Part shown: positions 13,467 through 25,434 of the stretch, one piece after another
How positions within the stretch are numbered: position 1 is the first letter of the stretch
How the letters are laid out: each line of letters starts with the position of its first letter
Assembly (NCBI GenBank): GCA_012295275.1
Contig: CM022670.1
Location: forward strand, 31,184,438 to 31,248,437
Length of the DNA: 64,000 bases
Source: Chrysomallon squamiferum
Lineage: Eukaryota; Mollusca; Gastropoda; Neomphalida; Peltospiridae
Reading direction: 5' to 3'
Notes under the pieces: model-generated
The model's database searches: none
Told to the model about the DNA's origin: nothing
What the model saw: the letters and a program-made list of their open reading frames with translations, nothing else
Position numbers and translations under genes: made by a program

Positions 13467-15430
13467 CAGTTTTCATCATCGTCGTCGACGTCATAATCAT
13501 GATCGTTAACATCACTATTATTATATTTTAAAAACCACTAACAACGAAAAAACATATTTATTCCACCAGTAAATCATATGGTTGACCACTGTATTATACT
13601 CCGTTGGAAAATGATATGTCAAAGGAAGTTTAAAAAAAATTAACTAGATACAAATACGAAAATCTGAATTGTTAATCTGTTTGCTTGATAGTCATTTTTT
13701 AAATCACGCGATAGCTTTTATTAACATTTTTTTTTAAATTAACGATGTTTCAGTAACTCTATTAGGAATTTTATAATGGAAGTCATTGTATTAAAATTTC
13801 AGTTCTTACACCTATTTTAATTATTTCCTAACTCTTAATCAGCAAGTTTATGTTAGTCATTTGAAAATGTTGAACGCTAACCTTATTTTCCAAATTCGAT
13901 AGCTTATTCCCATTAAGCTGTTCTACAAGCTTATAATATGCAAATCTTAGACACTGCTTCGTGCTTCACTGAAATCCTTCATTGATGTTACCAGACACGA
14001 AGTTTAGAAATCAGATACCGCTCGTCGGCATCCATTGTCTAATGGAATCAAATACGCAGTATGGATGTGCTATCGATAGTTAAGAAACAGACTTGACTGT
14101 AGTCAGTTTCCTTTATTCTCCTGACGAAATGGACAATTATAATTTGGACTTTGTCATTTCAATTTAAAAGCGGAGACCAGTGCTTTTTATACGTGTGTGT
14201 GTATGTGTGTGTGTGTGTGCGCATGCAAATGCGTATGTTTGTGTCCACGTGTATGTGCGTTATATATCTGAATCAGCTGAATTTTTATATTGATGAACCT
14301 ATTTCCAGAGTTTATTAAAACTATTTTATGTTAGAAAGAAACAAAAAAGATTAAAAGTCCCATAAGATGAAAACAAATCTTTAAAGATGATCGGCTATAT
14401 ATCAAACGTAAGTAAGCACATTAATCTTTTGGAGTGTCGAATTACCGAGCATAGTCTGGATTGTTTAAATATTAAAAAGGGTCTTTCATTGAGTATCGGT
14501 ACTAGTAATGTCTTGGATTTTAGCTGTGATATCTGTAAAGATCTATATCGAGACCTTTTTCATTTTTTTCCATCAATATAGCTTTTGATCACTGAAAGAA
14601 TTTTACCTTATAATGTATACTACTGCGCGTGTAAATCTAATTGTCCTAATATTTAGTAACCACTAACAACACAAGGAAATTAGCGGAGTGAATGCAGTTG
14701 GGTTTTAATGGATGTCTTACTTCTAACGTGGAAAACCCATCACCCAGGAGACGTGATGACGTTTGTTTCATCTGTCCAAACCATTGACAAACTTTCTGTA
14801 AACAGCCATCATTGTCTTTTGACGACAGCATCATAGACATTCACGTTTCACCGATCTGTCAGAAGCAGATAGCCCGTGTAATTGGTTAATTTCCACCACC
14901 GCGTCCAAGATGGTGACAATACCAACAGACGCCCGCTTCGCGATTGCTCATTACACGTGTTAGTCAAGATATCCCAGTGGCGTAGATTTGATGGTCACCG
15001 TCTAGGTTATCTGAGGTTTCGCTTGACAACAACAGTCTTTAGCTAGTTAAAGTAATCAGTAGTTTGATTAGCGGAAATCTACACTTATTCTCATTAACGT
15101 ATTTGCATAATCGTGACACTAACTGCCGAACTTCTGAATCTGATATGCTGATAGAAAAAATGTCCAACTGTAAATTATGATCATTAAAAATAAACGACTT
15201 CATAAAAATAATGAAATAGAACAAAACAATAATAAATTAAACTAAAGAAATTAGCCACACAAAACAAAACTATCATTTTACAAACAAAAACAAAATTATA
15301 TCTATTTGTTAATTATTTTGTTTGTTCTTTTACAGGTTCTTTCCTATTTTTACCACTTTTCCCATTTCATACTGTTATTCTTTTCTTTTTTTCAAATAAT
15401 TTCTTGAATGATTTTCATTTTAATCCACAG

Positions 15431-16134
15431 GCATTGCAGTGGGAGCGAGTACCTTTACAATAACAGCGATGAGTCTTGATAGATGTTTAGCAATTCGACA
15501 TCCTGTTGCTTTTCGACGTCTCAGAACGACGACGTTCGCGAGGATACTGATCGTCGTTGTCTGGGTTATGTCCCTTCTCATTATGATTCCTCTGATTATC
15601 GTGAGGAAAACCGTTAGTAATGAAGTGCTGCCTGGAGAGGTTTTTGTCTTCTGCATCGAACAGTGGCCGTCGTGGAAAAGCAGACGCATCTACGACATCA
15701 TTATTTTAATGATTGTGTATATATTACCAGGCATAATCATAATGACGTCGTACATTTTAATGGGAAAGCGCTTATGGGTGCCGGACAAACATTTGAACAG
15801 AACGTGCAACAGTTACCATTTTAGAACTCGTCAGGGAATTATGAAACACCATCACGTGACTTCAAGTCGAAGACGATTGGCTAAGTTGTGTATTGCCGTA
15901 GCCTTGATGTTTGCGGTTTGCTGGTTACCGTATTACATGGTGAATACGTATTTAGATTTTTATCCTGATATGGAAGCAACGAATGAACTTCATTTCACAT
16001 TACTTTTGGGTCACTTACATAGTGCAACAAATCCTATTTTGTACTGTTTTCTCCATAAAACATTTCGTTGTTATCTGAAAAAGTTCGTGTCGTCTGGTTT
16101 CAGAATGAGATGTTCAACTAATAAGCTATCGAGG
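15431..16134 (+). CDS. Class A peptide-type GPCR, exon for TM3 to helix 8
   Basis: The exon begins after TTTTAATCCACAG with two bases (GC) that complete a split codon, probably Gly, then reads IAVGASTFTITAMSLDRCLA. This is TM3 ending in DRC, a variant of the E/DRY G-protein coupling motif. In order come TM4 (ILIVVVWVMSLLIMIPLII), ECL2 with the conserved cysteine in FCIEQWP, TM5 with the YILPG proline ending YILMGKRLW, a basic third loop with KHHH and SSRRRLAK, TM6 with the FAVCWLPYY toggle-switch motif, TM7 with SATNPILYCF (NPxxY form), and helix 8 (HKTFRCYLKKF). The C-x3-WP loop and Y..xxxxLW after TM5 are shared by tachykinin-, NPFF- and orexin/allatotropin-type receptors; the ligand cannot be named. 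The donor is AGG|GTAAGA, after a complete codon. N-terminus, TM1 and TM2 are missing from the window. ATG-like starts inside this exon are not the true start. Confidence 0.9.
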
Positions 16135-17076
16135 GTAAGAGTTATGGTTTTGTTTGTCCTTTCAGAATTACGTCGCTTATCTTGAGGATCAATGTCACCG
16201 TCACTGAAATAAACGTTTTGGCTTCGCTGTTAACTTTCGTATAAGCTTCCAGTTAATTGTATAGAACATTTTCTGGAAATGTTTGTATTTCTTAAATATC
16301 TAGATGTGCTTTCTATAGCTTCAAACAAAAGCTCAGATTGTCATAATTATTTTATATATGTAGATGAGATATATTGTTTGTAATTGAACTGAAATTAGAT
16401 AATCCTACATTCTCACACTACGTTATAGTCTTTCTAAAAAAATACTGCTAAAGAAAAGTTTATAATAACTTTTAACTGAATATATTCCACAGTTTTGTTG
16501 AACTTACGTCACCATATTTTTCAAATGTTTAGACTTACTTGAAACAATAATAGACTTACTTGAAACAATAATAATAACAAAGACGATAGCAGCTACAAAT
16601 CAGTACCGATTTGTAAAGTATGTAAATATTGTTGGTGTAACGAGGATTTCAGGTAGAAAATGAACTATAATAATAAAGAAAAGCTGATGAATGTCTTCTG
16701 AATCTAAATCCTTTTGAGAATATATTTTTGTTTTTCCTTTATCTTAGCATCAATTAACTATTTAAAGATAGACTCATACTATCTAACTATTTTGTTTACA
16801 CAGCGCAGTGATTTAAATGTTTATATAAATAATAAATAATATGTATTCGCTAAACAAGTGAGTTCCTGGTAGTTACAAAGCTGGATTCTCACTGGCATCT
16901 TCATGCTATTGTTAACTTTCTAATCGTTACTAGTAATCTTTACGCCATTGCCTTGTTTTAATCTTTAACTAACAGTCCCATCTGCAGAAGCTGCCACTGC
17001 TGTTTTTCTATATGAACAGCATTATTTATTTGTTATAAATAAATAAATATAGCATGTTATATATTCATTATTCCAG
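16135..17076 (+). other. Phase-0 intron of the peptide-type GPCR
   Basis: The intron starts GTAAGA and ends TATTCATTATTCCAG. Both flanking exons are in phase 0 (AGG | GGT), so the join keeps the frame without change. Reading through the donor instead would add VRVMVLFVLSELRRLS and stop at 16183-16185, giving a slightly different, shorter tail if the intron were retained. A 21-bp direct tandem duplication (TAGACTTACTTGAAACAATA) lies at about 16530-16571. Confidence 0.9.
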
Positions 17077-17406
17077 GGTGGTCTGCCTTCTAACAGCTTC
17101 AGGGGTTCTTCAGGAAAGAGTGACTTCAGAGCGTCTTTAAACTACAGACTTCATCATACAAGAACAGCAATGAACAGAAATATGACGGCGAGTCAAATCG
17201 AAGGGTGTCACTCATGGAGGAGACCGTCGTTTATCTCTGGTTCAGAGTCACATTCACATTCCAGTGCTAGGAGCCTGGAGGAGCCGCGACATCGAGATCT
17301 TCTAGAGGTTCCAATTGCCAGGCATCTGAGGCGCGGATCATATTGTGTCTATATACAAAACCACCGACCTGCCCCAGAACGTGCAGAGGATTCCATCAGC
17401 AGCTAA
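17077..17406 (+). CDS. Last exon of the peptide-type GPCR, cytoplasmic C-terminal tail
   Basis: After the TTCCAG acceptor the frame reads GGLPSNSFRGSSGKSDFRAS and stays open for 109 codons to a TAA. The first ATG in it (17170) is internal and not a start. The segment is rich in Ser, Arg and His (for example SESHSHSSARS and PSFISGS), as expected for an intracellular receptor tail that can be phosphorylated by GPCR kinases and bind arrestin; that role is inferred from family knowledge. There is no membrane segment. Phase matches the preceding exon exactly, which is the main evidence that the two belong together. The 3' UTR follows, with ATTAAA at 17641 and AATAAA at 17982 as candidate poly(A) signals. 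Confidence 0.85.
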   Translation, partial: GGLPSNSFRGSSGKSDFRASLNYRLHHTRTAMNRNMTASQIEGCHSWRRPSFISGSESHSHSSARSLEEPRHRDLLEVPIARHLRRGSYCVYIQNHRPAPERAEDSISS

Positions 17407-17540
17407 ATATCTGTCTGTTGACAAATACTGAAATGTAGATTCGTTTGACAATCATAAATAAGGAGTTAAGACTAAAACAATTGTCTACCTCTGCTAAAAA
17501 CGAACTTGTTATTCAGGGTTTCTTAAATTATATTTATTAG

Positions 17541-17694
17541 TAATGAATGTCTAAGTTTTGTTTTCCTGTGAAACTCTAAGAATGTATCAAACGAACTGCT
17601 TAATATATCAGTAGTTTGGTGCTTTTCTTTAAGATGTACAATTAAAATGTTCTGTAACAAATATTGTCAAGTTGTTTTTGTTGTTTGTTTTCGG
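17541..17694 (+). repeat. 3'-UTR block, duplicated at 22639-22788
   Basis: About 150 bp beginning TAATGAATGTCTAAGTTTTG and ending near GTTTTCGG is closely matched downstream in the same orientation, with roughly 90% identity by eye. This copy lies 135 bp after the GPCR stop codon and includes the candidate ATTAAA poly(A) signal. It is either an interspersed repeat that landed in the UTR or the source of a partial local duplication. Confidence 0.9.
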
Positions 17695-17908
17695 AGAGAA
17701 ACGTTTTTTGTATCATTTATATATACATATATATATTGTGTTTATTTTAAATATAAAAACTTTCAAAACGTATAATGTTTTTAACCTTTTTATATATTAG
17801 AAATAGTATAGCAAATATTTTTAAAATTATCACTTTTGATATATAAATGATAGAATTTAATAATTAGAATCAGAGTATACTCATTTAATTCATATATCAA
17901 AACACAAA

Positions 17909-17909
<1 letters not shown>

Positions 17910-17965
<56 letters not shown>
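17910..17965. repeat. (CT)n microsatellite
   Basis: About 28 CT units, probably within or just after the 3' UTR of the GPCR. AATAAA at 17982 lies immediately downstream. Confidence 0.95.
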
Positions 17966-17969
<4 letters not shown>

Positions 17970-17989
17970 ATACTCGTAAATAATAAATA

Positions 17990-20300
17990 TAGATAATGAT
18001 GTTTATATATTTTTTCATTTATATCTAATTTTCCTACATTAATTTATCTCTGTTAGTTTCTCTTTCTATCAGATTTTTTCTCTGTATATCTATCTCTATC
18101 GATCTTCTTTTTTTCACTTTTTCTTTATATCTATACCAGATACTGAAGCTATGATTTAGAAAACGACTAAGCATCAACTTCATTGCATTCTGTGATGACA
18201 TCAATTTAAATCTTCTTAATGGTCGACGCAGTAAAACGTGGAAAGCAAGATAACTAAATCTGTGTTGTTGAAGCTAGTATATTAGAAACATTTTGCTAGA
18301 AATAATTTTATTATTAAATTTCCTTTAAATATCTTTCTACTGACAAAAGGAAAATTAGTTTTTATTATTAGAAAGTGAGAGAATTGTCAAAATATCTAAA
18401 ATATTTAGATAAGACAAAACCGGACGACCCACGAAGATAAATATAATGATACAAATCGCAGAGGACTGACTTTAATATCTTGATATTAGATAGAATTAGG
18501 CGTAACACGACATTGGGTATTTTCCCGTCTAATTGGAAGAAGCCAGATAAAGCTATTTTGTTTTTGGTGTTTTGTGTATTTATTTTCCAAACAAACACAG
18601 TAATTGCCATCATTAAATGGAAAAATTAAATAGATGTTGACAACATAAATCTTCCTTAATAACAAAAATAACTAAAATGGGAACTTGTCGCTTATGTGCT
18701 TTTATTAATTATATTCTGTTTTTGCTCAACCATGGTGATGATGACGTTTCGTACTGATATTGAAAGCCTCCATTTTACAAGCTAGTGATTATTATTACAG
18801 AGATAAACTTTTATTTGTTTATATTATTTGTATGCATATATGTATGTTTGTATGTATGTATTAGTGTATGGATGTATGTATATAAGTATGTACATCAACT
18901 ATTAATGTATCCATTTATTTATTTATTTACCTTAATTACTTGGTCTTACCATCTACCGAGTTAAAATATTGTTCAACTTAAGCCAAAAAAAAAAAAAATA
19001 CCTTCTATGCCGTGACCACCAAATCGTCTCCAAGGCCGGCAGCTACTTGACTGTATCACGGAATGTTTAACACTTGTAATGCCTAAGCCTTCGACCTTTC
19101 TCTTCAGTCTTTCTCACTGACAGATCTAGAACTAACAAAATGATTGAGGATTTGTTTATTGATCGATGGATTCTTTGGAGAATTAGTAACAGATCGAAGG
19201 GATAAAGGATACATCCATTCACTACATCGAATAAACGAAATCGAATCAAGAAACTATTTTTTATTATTTAAAAAATGGTCTCGGCAAACAAACGCATCAC
19301 TTTGTCAATAAAGAAATAAGAAAAACGAAAGATTTCGTGTTTTGTACATGTTTAAGAATGTTGAAAATGCATGGTTGGATAAAGTGACAAGCACATCCCA
19401 TGTTTTGTCAAACGGTTGTTTTGTAAGAGACACTAATAGGCCTAGATATTTCCAAAAAATAAATATGATAGATTGTTTGCACTTATCTAAGAATGTTGAA
19501 GATGTATGGCTTTGTAAGGACAAGCAAATCGCATGCTTTCTCAAAGAATGAATGAATAAATTAAATATGGGTAAATGTTTGATGGAACGATGGAAGAATG
19601 GATGCAGGAAGGAACGAATGAACAAACATACGAGCGAATCCTTGAATATGTCACAAGATCTCAGTGCATGTTATATTGATGGCAGTCAGATAACAAACTG
19701 ATATTCCAACAGAAAGTAATATGTGAGACAGACAAATAAATAAAAAAAAATTCTAAAACTTTAGGACAGTCTTTATTATCACAGACAATAAAGCACATGC
19801 CAAGGAACAAAATAAAACATACCAAAAAGTAAACAGATAAACAACCTTGCAGGACCAAATTACAACAGACCATGAAAACAAAGGAAACAATAATGATCAC
19901 GAAAGAAAGACAAATTTAGTAAAGAGCAATTCTCTGATTCTGTTGCAGATAAAAAAAAAACCCAAAACCAGATAATAAAGAGCAAACAGTCATAATCCAA
20001 AATTATCTCAACTTCCCGCACACAATTTATTTTCATTTTTCATTTTTTTTTTTTTCCAGGAAAGTATTCAAGCTAAATAGTTTGATAGATGTAAGACAAT
20101 CCATTAATTCATTTAGATCATAAAACTGAGGAAATCATTTTTGATGGCCTCTAGCAAACTATCAGATCGACTTTTTAATTATCGATGTTATTGTTTTTCT
20201 ATCATCCTTAATTAAACAACCATTAAGGATCTGATTACTTGATCAATTTATCATGAATTTGTTTTTCGTCAACTTAATTGGATAAGGTTTATCCCCGTTC
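17990..20300. other. Non-coding stretch
   Basis: No recognisable gene, RNA or transposon was seen. Short TATG/TGTA-rich sequence occurs around 18830-18890. The overlapping frames at 19305-19625 lack domain character. A segment containing GAATGTTGAA followed by GCATGGTTGGATAAAG (19359-19385) recurs in altered form at 19491-19520, suggesting a local duplication of about 130 bp. Confidence 0.45.
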
Positions 20301-20309
20301 TAGAAATAC

Positions 20310-20765
20310 TTCTAGGAGTTGTAGTAGTATCAGCAGCTGCAGAAGTAGTAGTAGTAGTAGTAGTAATAGAAACAGCAAGATTAATAATAGTAGCATCAGA
20401 AGTTGAAAATAATAATAGTTCTAGTAGTAAATGCTATGTTGTTTTCGATTAACTATTATAGTGACAATAGTTGAAATAAGAGCTGCAGCAGAAGTAGTAA
20501 TAGCAATAGTAGTAGTGGTAGTTGTTGTTGTTGACGTTGTAGTAATGGTTATAATAATAGCAGTAATTGTATAGTAGTTACAGCAGTAGTAGTAGTGATA
20601 ATTGTAGCAGTAATAATGATAGTGATTTCAATAGTAATAGCAGTAATAGTAATAGTGGTAGTAGAATTGTAATAGCGGTCGTTGCAGCAATATAGGTAGT
20701 ACTAGTAACAGTAGTAGTTCTTGTTGTCGTCGTTGTCGCTGTTGTTGTAAGATAGAAGTGATATA
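20310..20765. repeat. Degenerate AGT/GTA triplet array, ~450 bp
   Basis: AGT, AGC, AAT and GTT triplets with frequent substitutions fill this region, with a purer core of AGT near 20345-20365. No single frame stays open across it, unlike the younger arrays at 21590 and 22796. Confidence 0.85.
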
Positions 20766-21589
20766 GAAATAGAAGTACTAATAATAGTGAAAGATATTAC
20801 AAAGTTGGAATTAAATTTACATTTACAATTAAATATGAAACGACTGTCTTAATATTATGAACAAAGGACTAAATAATTTATATTAAGATTGTTTAATTTG
20901 TATCATTATGATTATAAAATAAAAATGAAGTAATGTTTCGCATTCTATAAACACATTACTGCTTTTTGAAATGTATATGAACAGCAGTTAAACAGTTTTA
21001 TTTAATTTTTTATAATCCTTCTAAAATTGCAATCATATTTTAAAAAAACTAAATAATAATAATAATCTGGGCAACCAGATCAACTCAAGAATAATCATAT
21101 TATCATAAACTTTGCAGCTGAAGTGCAGAGAAATATGTTATTTTTAAAATACTAATTCTCGACTGGAAACATTTGCATCTGAAAACCCAAGGCTGTTTAG
21201 ACATTTTGAAAAGATCAATATTTATTTTTCCAGTACTGGCGACAGAAGAATGATAATAACTTGGTCCTTTTGTTTTAAATAAAACTCGTGACTTTCTGTT
21301 TAATTAATGTAAAGTTCTTGTTTGTTTCCGATCAAAAGACATAATTATTTTACCTTCATTGCTATCTAAATGATTTCAGGGACAATTCTAGTTGTAACTC
21401 CTGTTGTTTAGCCCAAGGTCAGATCTGTATACAGCTTAAAATTAGAGGTATTTTAGAACAGATTACGGGAGGGGAGGGGGCAGTTATAAAAAGATTTCAG
21501 AGAATAATTGTGCTGAAATAAACAATTATACGAATAATAGTTTGGATAATAAGATTAGTAACCATAACAGTTTTCAAAGTAGTATAGTA

Positions 21590-21775
21590 ACAGTGATTTT
21601 TGTATTAGTCTTAGTAGTAGTATTAGTGGTACTAATCGAAAAGGTACTGGTATTTGTGGTAGTAGTAGCAGTAGTAATACTAGTAGTAGTAACAGTAGTA
21701 GTAGTGGTGGTAGTAGTAGTAGTAGTAGTAGAAATAGTAACAGTAGCAGTAATAATTTGTAGTAGTAATTTGTAA
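21590..21775. repeat. AGT/GTA triplet array
   Basis: About 185 bp of AGT triplets with substitutions. It keeps a valine-rich + strand frame open, which I treat as repeat-derived. Confidence 0.9.
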
Positions 21776-22638
21776 ATTATTATTATTACCTGATATACAG
21801 TAAGTTTTCATAAACATGGATATGATGAATTTCAGAGAAAATCTGTTCAAGTCACTAGAGGCTTCAACATGGAAAAATATAAAATATCAGAATTTTTTTT
21901 TTTATAACCGACAATTAAAATAAAAAAAAAAAAAAAAAAAAAAAAACAACTTCTATTAATTTTTGTTCTAATAAATAACTGCCAAATCTGATCGCAGATT
22001 TTTCGTGATAATTCGTCATAACTAATATTTCACTGGGCTAATTAGTGTCACACTGTGGTAGAAGGGTCAGGCTAAAATATTATCATTATGACTCTCTTTG
22101 CCGTCGTCAGTGGCTTACACACATTTCCTATTAGCACAAATTCCGAATGAACATTTCGTGGGGGGGGGGGGTCACGGGTTTACTGCGTATTTTCAGTGAC
22201 GCAGGGGTTCTGTCGCTGGACAAATGGTTTTGTTACTGATTAATGGTAGGCATAGACGATGTAATTTCTGGTTCTTGGTTAGCTACCGTTATTTATTATT
22301 GAAGAAGACACGAAAAACTGGTTTGTACAAATCCTGATTACAAGGTGCATAAATATTACTAAATTAGATGTATGGTGTTATTACTTCAAGTTTTAAATAC
22401 CACTACTAATAATAATAACAACAACAACAATAACAGCAACAACAGAAATAATAATAAGAAGAAGAAGAAGAAAAAATTATTATTGTCGGGATGATGGTAA
22501 AAGCCACTGGTTGCATTTTTGTTATATTGCGTAAATTATTTCGAATTTTGTTTTTATTTATTTGTTTGTTTGTTTGTTTATATATATTTTGTGAATTGGT
22601 CTTAGTGTCTGTAGAGGTAGCAGTAGTAGTAGTAGCTT

Positions 22639-22788
22639 TAATGAATGTCTAAGTTTTGTTTTCCTGTGAAACTCTAAGACTGTATCAAAAGAACTGCTTA
22701 ATATATCAGGTGTTTGGTGAGGTTCCTTAAGATGTACAATTAAAATGTTCTGTAACAAACACTGTCAAGTTGTTTTTGTGGTTTTCGG
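22639..22788 (+). repeat. Second copy of the GPCR 3'-UTR block
   Basis: It matches 17541-17694 from TAATGAATGTCTAAGTTTTG to GTTTTCGG, including AACTGCTTAATATATCAG and AAGATGTACAATTAAAATGT. It is flanked directly on both sides by AGT/ACT triplet repeats (22616-22635 and 22793 onward), which are absent around the first copy. No receptor coding sequence accompanies it. Confidence 0.9.
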
Positions 22789-22792
22789 GCTC

Positions 22793-23062
22793 TACTACTA
22801 CTACTACTAGTAATCGAAGTAATCATAGTAATAGTAGTGGAAGTAGCAGTAGAAGTAACAGTCGCAGCAGTGGTAGTACCTGTTTTAGGAGTAGTAGTAG
22901 TGGTGATTGTTATGATGGTGGTGATTGTAATGGTTCTGGTGTTTATGATGATGGTACTGGCAGTAATAATAATAGTAGCAATGCTAGCAGTTGTAGTAGT
23001 AGTTGTAGAGGCGGTAGTGTAATAGTACCAGTAGTTTTCGTTGGTGGTGGTGTTGTAGGCTG
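22793..23062. repeat. Degenerate ACT/AGT/GGT triplet array
   Basis: ACT triplets convert to AGT, GGT and GAT triplets over about 270 bp. The array opens frames in several phases on both strands (Thr-rich on minus, Ser-rich and Val-rich on plus), the signature of a triplet repeat and not a gene. Confidence 0.9.
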
Positions 23063-23211
23063 AAATTAGTATGCTATATACAAATTGTAGACATATATAT
23101 GTGAATTTATTTGTTTTAATTAACTCGAATGCGTAAAAAGACAAATTCTAATATTAAAAAAAATAAATTAAAAAAAATGTATGTTATTTTCTTTTTGAAA
23201 AAAGAAAGAAG

Positions 23212-23280
23212 AAAAAAGCCAGCAATAAAAAATGAAAAAAAGAAAAAAGTTTTTTTTCATTTTTTATTGCTGGCTTTTTT
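23212..23280. repeat. Perfect palindrome, 30-bp arms, 9-bp loop
   Basis: The left arm 23212-23241 (A6, then GCCAGCAATAAAAAATG, then A7) and the right arm 23251-23280 are exact reverse complements around GAAAAAAGT. Outside the perfect core, the purine-rich left flank and the pyrimidine-rich right flank extend imperfect pairing to roughly 23200-23295. It could extrude as a cruciform or fold as an RNA hairpin. Confidence 0.95.
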
Positions 23281-23812
23281 TTTTCTTTCTTTTTTTTTCT
23301 TTTTTTTTTTTTTCTTTTTTTTTCAGTTATCTCTAGCTTCACATTAATTTTAAACACTGGAACATTTTCTAAAATCAAAATAGCCACAACTTTTGATGAT
23401 GCAATCATAATTTAAAAGTAACAACATCACTGAATGAATTTCAGTATGCATTCCATTCATGTAGAAATAATTAAGTTAATACTATTTTTATGATATGAAT
23501 ATACTATTATAAAAGAAACAAGAAAAAAAAGGAATGAAATTCGTTTCTTGTATGATACGGATTAAAACGATAATAATAATTTCCTTTCCACTCGGTTTTT
23601 TCTGTACAAAGCTCGTAATCAAGGATGTCAATGAAAAATACGTTCAATTTAAAATTGCGCAAAAGCAGTAAAATCATAATCACCATTTTAATAAGAGACA
23701 TCGATAGTTCATTTATCAGAAATCCGATCTAAGAACGCTTCGCTACAGGGTCAGTTCGCCTCAGAATACCACAGTTAGATAGACAAACAGACAGAGATAT
23801 CGATAGATGGAT

Positions 23813-23813
23813 G

Positions 23814-23873
<60 letters not shown>

Positions 23874-23938
23874 TAGACGATATAGACGACATAGAATGTG
23901 TGTGTGTGTGTGTGTGTGTGCGTGTGTGTGTGTGTGTG
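23813..23938. repeat. (GATA)n and (GT)n microsatellites
   Basis: About 15 GATA units (23813-23872) and, after a short spacer, about 20 GT units with one CGT change (23898-23938). Confidence 0.95.
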
Positions 23939-25434
23939 CTAATCTAGTTCATGGGAAATTACGCATAATTTATTTTCATGATTCACCTCTGATTTAAATA
24001 TATACAGACTTAAAGATATAGAGAAATAACGTATTCGTGCATTTTTTTGCGAATTTTAGTTCTCTTTTTCAATGCACTCAGATACAGCCGCAGTCGACAT
24101 AAATGACAAATTGAGTTTTATCATAATGTTGAAGGGACTTTCATCACTCAAATGATAAAATGACAAAAATCATTTTCAAAATTTGTGTTATGTGGCTAGA
24201 TAGCGATTAATAATGAAAATGTGTTATCGGAAATAAAGTGTAGGTTAAGTGTAAGCAATAACTAGTGATCTAGCATGAAAAGAAATAGTAGCAATAATTA
24301 ACTGAAACAATAAAAAATCTGGAATATTATTGTTTATCGTTTTTACGTTTGTTTCCAAAATGTATTAATTTTGAAGACTATTTTCGTTTCTTGTTTTTGT
24401 TTTATTTAATTTTTATTTTATTAAATTAATTAGACTTTTAATGAATAAAGAAACGGAAGAATGAAACAAACAACCGAAAGAATGACAGCTTCAACACATT
24501 TTAATATTTGCTTTACAAAAATCAAAAATATGTTCTTGTATAATAACATATCAGAGAGGAAACACGCGTCTCTGTGATCAACTTGCATCGATAATCGGTA
24601 AATAATCTTTTATATGCAGCGTTTGGATAAACACAAAACGGACATAACATGCTGTCTGTCATGAGCAAATCGTGGTGAACTTGATAGACGTGAAATATCC
24701 CAATAAGAGAACCGACAAATATCGACCATGTCTCGTGTGAGCATTCTGACCACAGAACTACAACCCGAAAATTAGTTGAGCAGCATGAGCAACAGCATAT
24801 AAAAACAAAGGCTTTGAAGTGACTTGCCTTACAAAAGTTTGCAATTATTGACGTCATTGTTTCAATACTATCTCATAAATCAATAAAAAATGAAAAAATA
24901 ATAATAATAAGGAGAAGAAATGATCATTCAAGGTTGAACTGGCGTAATTTTCTGAGCATAACAAGCAAAAAGTAATCATATTCGTATGCTGATTATTAAA
25001 CGAAAATTGCATGGTTACCGTCATGTCGAGTACTTCAAGGTTAAGACCGTATGTCGCAGATCCAAACGAATTCGCACGAATGGCAGAATTGATTGCACCA
25101 TTTGTGTTAGCCGTTTTAAATTAAATCGCCGTGGTAAACAATCAAGACACGCTTGTATGGCGAATAATCTGCTATACACATTCCCAAGCCAGCACCTTCC
25201 AGTAGTTGTTTTTATACAGATTTTAAATCCCTGCTTTGCTTCCGCTTTTCATCCAGACTTCTCCTGCTGTTTAGAGGAAATGTAAATTCTATCTCATTAG
25301 CGTGGTGACAAGTGAGGTCAGAAAAGACTTGTTTACACTGTTACCCATTAATGATTGAGAAAATTTGTGATAGATAGAAATAGATTTCTACCATATACGG
25401 TTTTGATGAATGCGAATATTTCTTATAAAAAATA
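23939..25434. other. Non-coding stretch with two unassigned open frames
   Basis: Two frames longer than expected from the local base composition occur: 24522-24857 on minus (111 codons, Cys-rich) and 24986-25285 on plus (99 codons, Arg/Lys-rich with five Cys in the first 60 residues). Neither has a recognisable domain, splice context or conserved start, so I do not call genes. The 24986-25285 segment is less AT-rich than its surroundings. Confidence 0.35.

Larger units (their letters stand above)
10077..15430. other. Non-coding stretch, probably intron upstream of the GPCR exon
   Basis: The first visible exon of the + strand GPCR begins inside TM3 with an acceptor at 15429-15430, so at least part of this stretch must be intron. 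No exon with TM1 (GN..V) or TM2 (LA..DLL) signatures was found in any frame. It holds a CT/TA tract (12737-12822), an ATT array (13396-13466) and a moderately GC-rich island at about 14690-15015 with no convincing frame. Confidence 0.55.

Noticed and set aside
15420-15689. 89-codon minus frame over the GPCR exon
   Set aside because: Antisense shadow of the TM3-TM4 coding sequence.
22740-23144. 134-codon minus-strand frame
   Set aside because: Mostly Thr, Ile and Ala from degenerate triplets, and it overlaps the duplicated UTR block at its end.
24522-25285. A 111-codon minus frame and a 99-codon plus frame as genes
   Set aside because: No domain, no splice sites in register and no start context. 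Kept only as a note in the regional entry.
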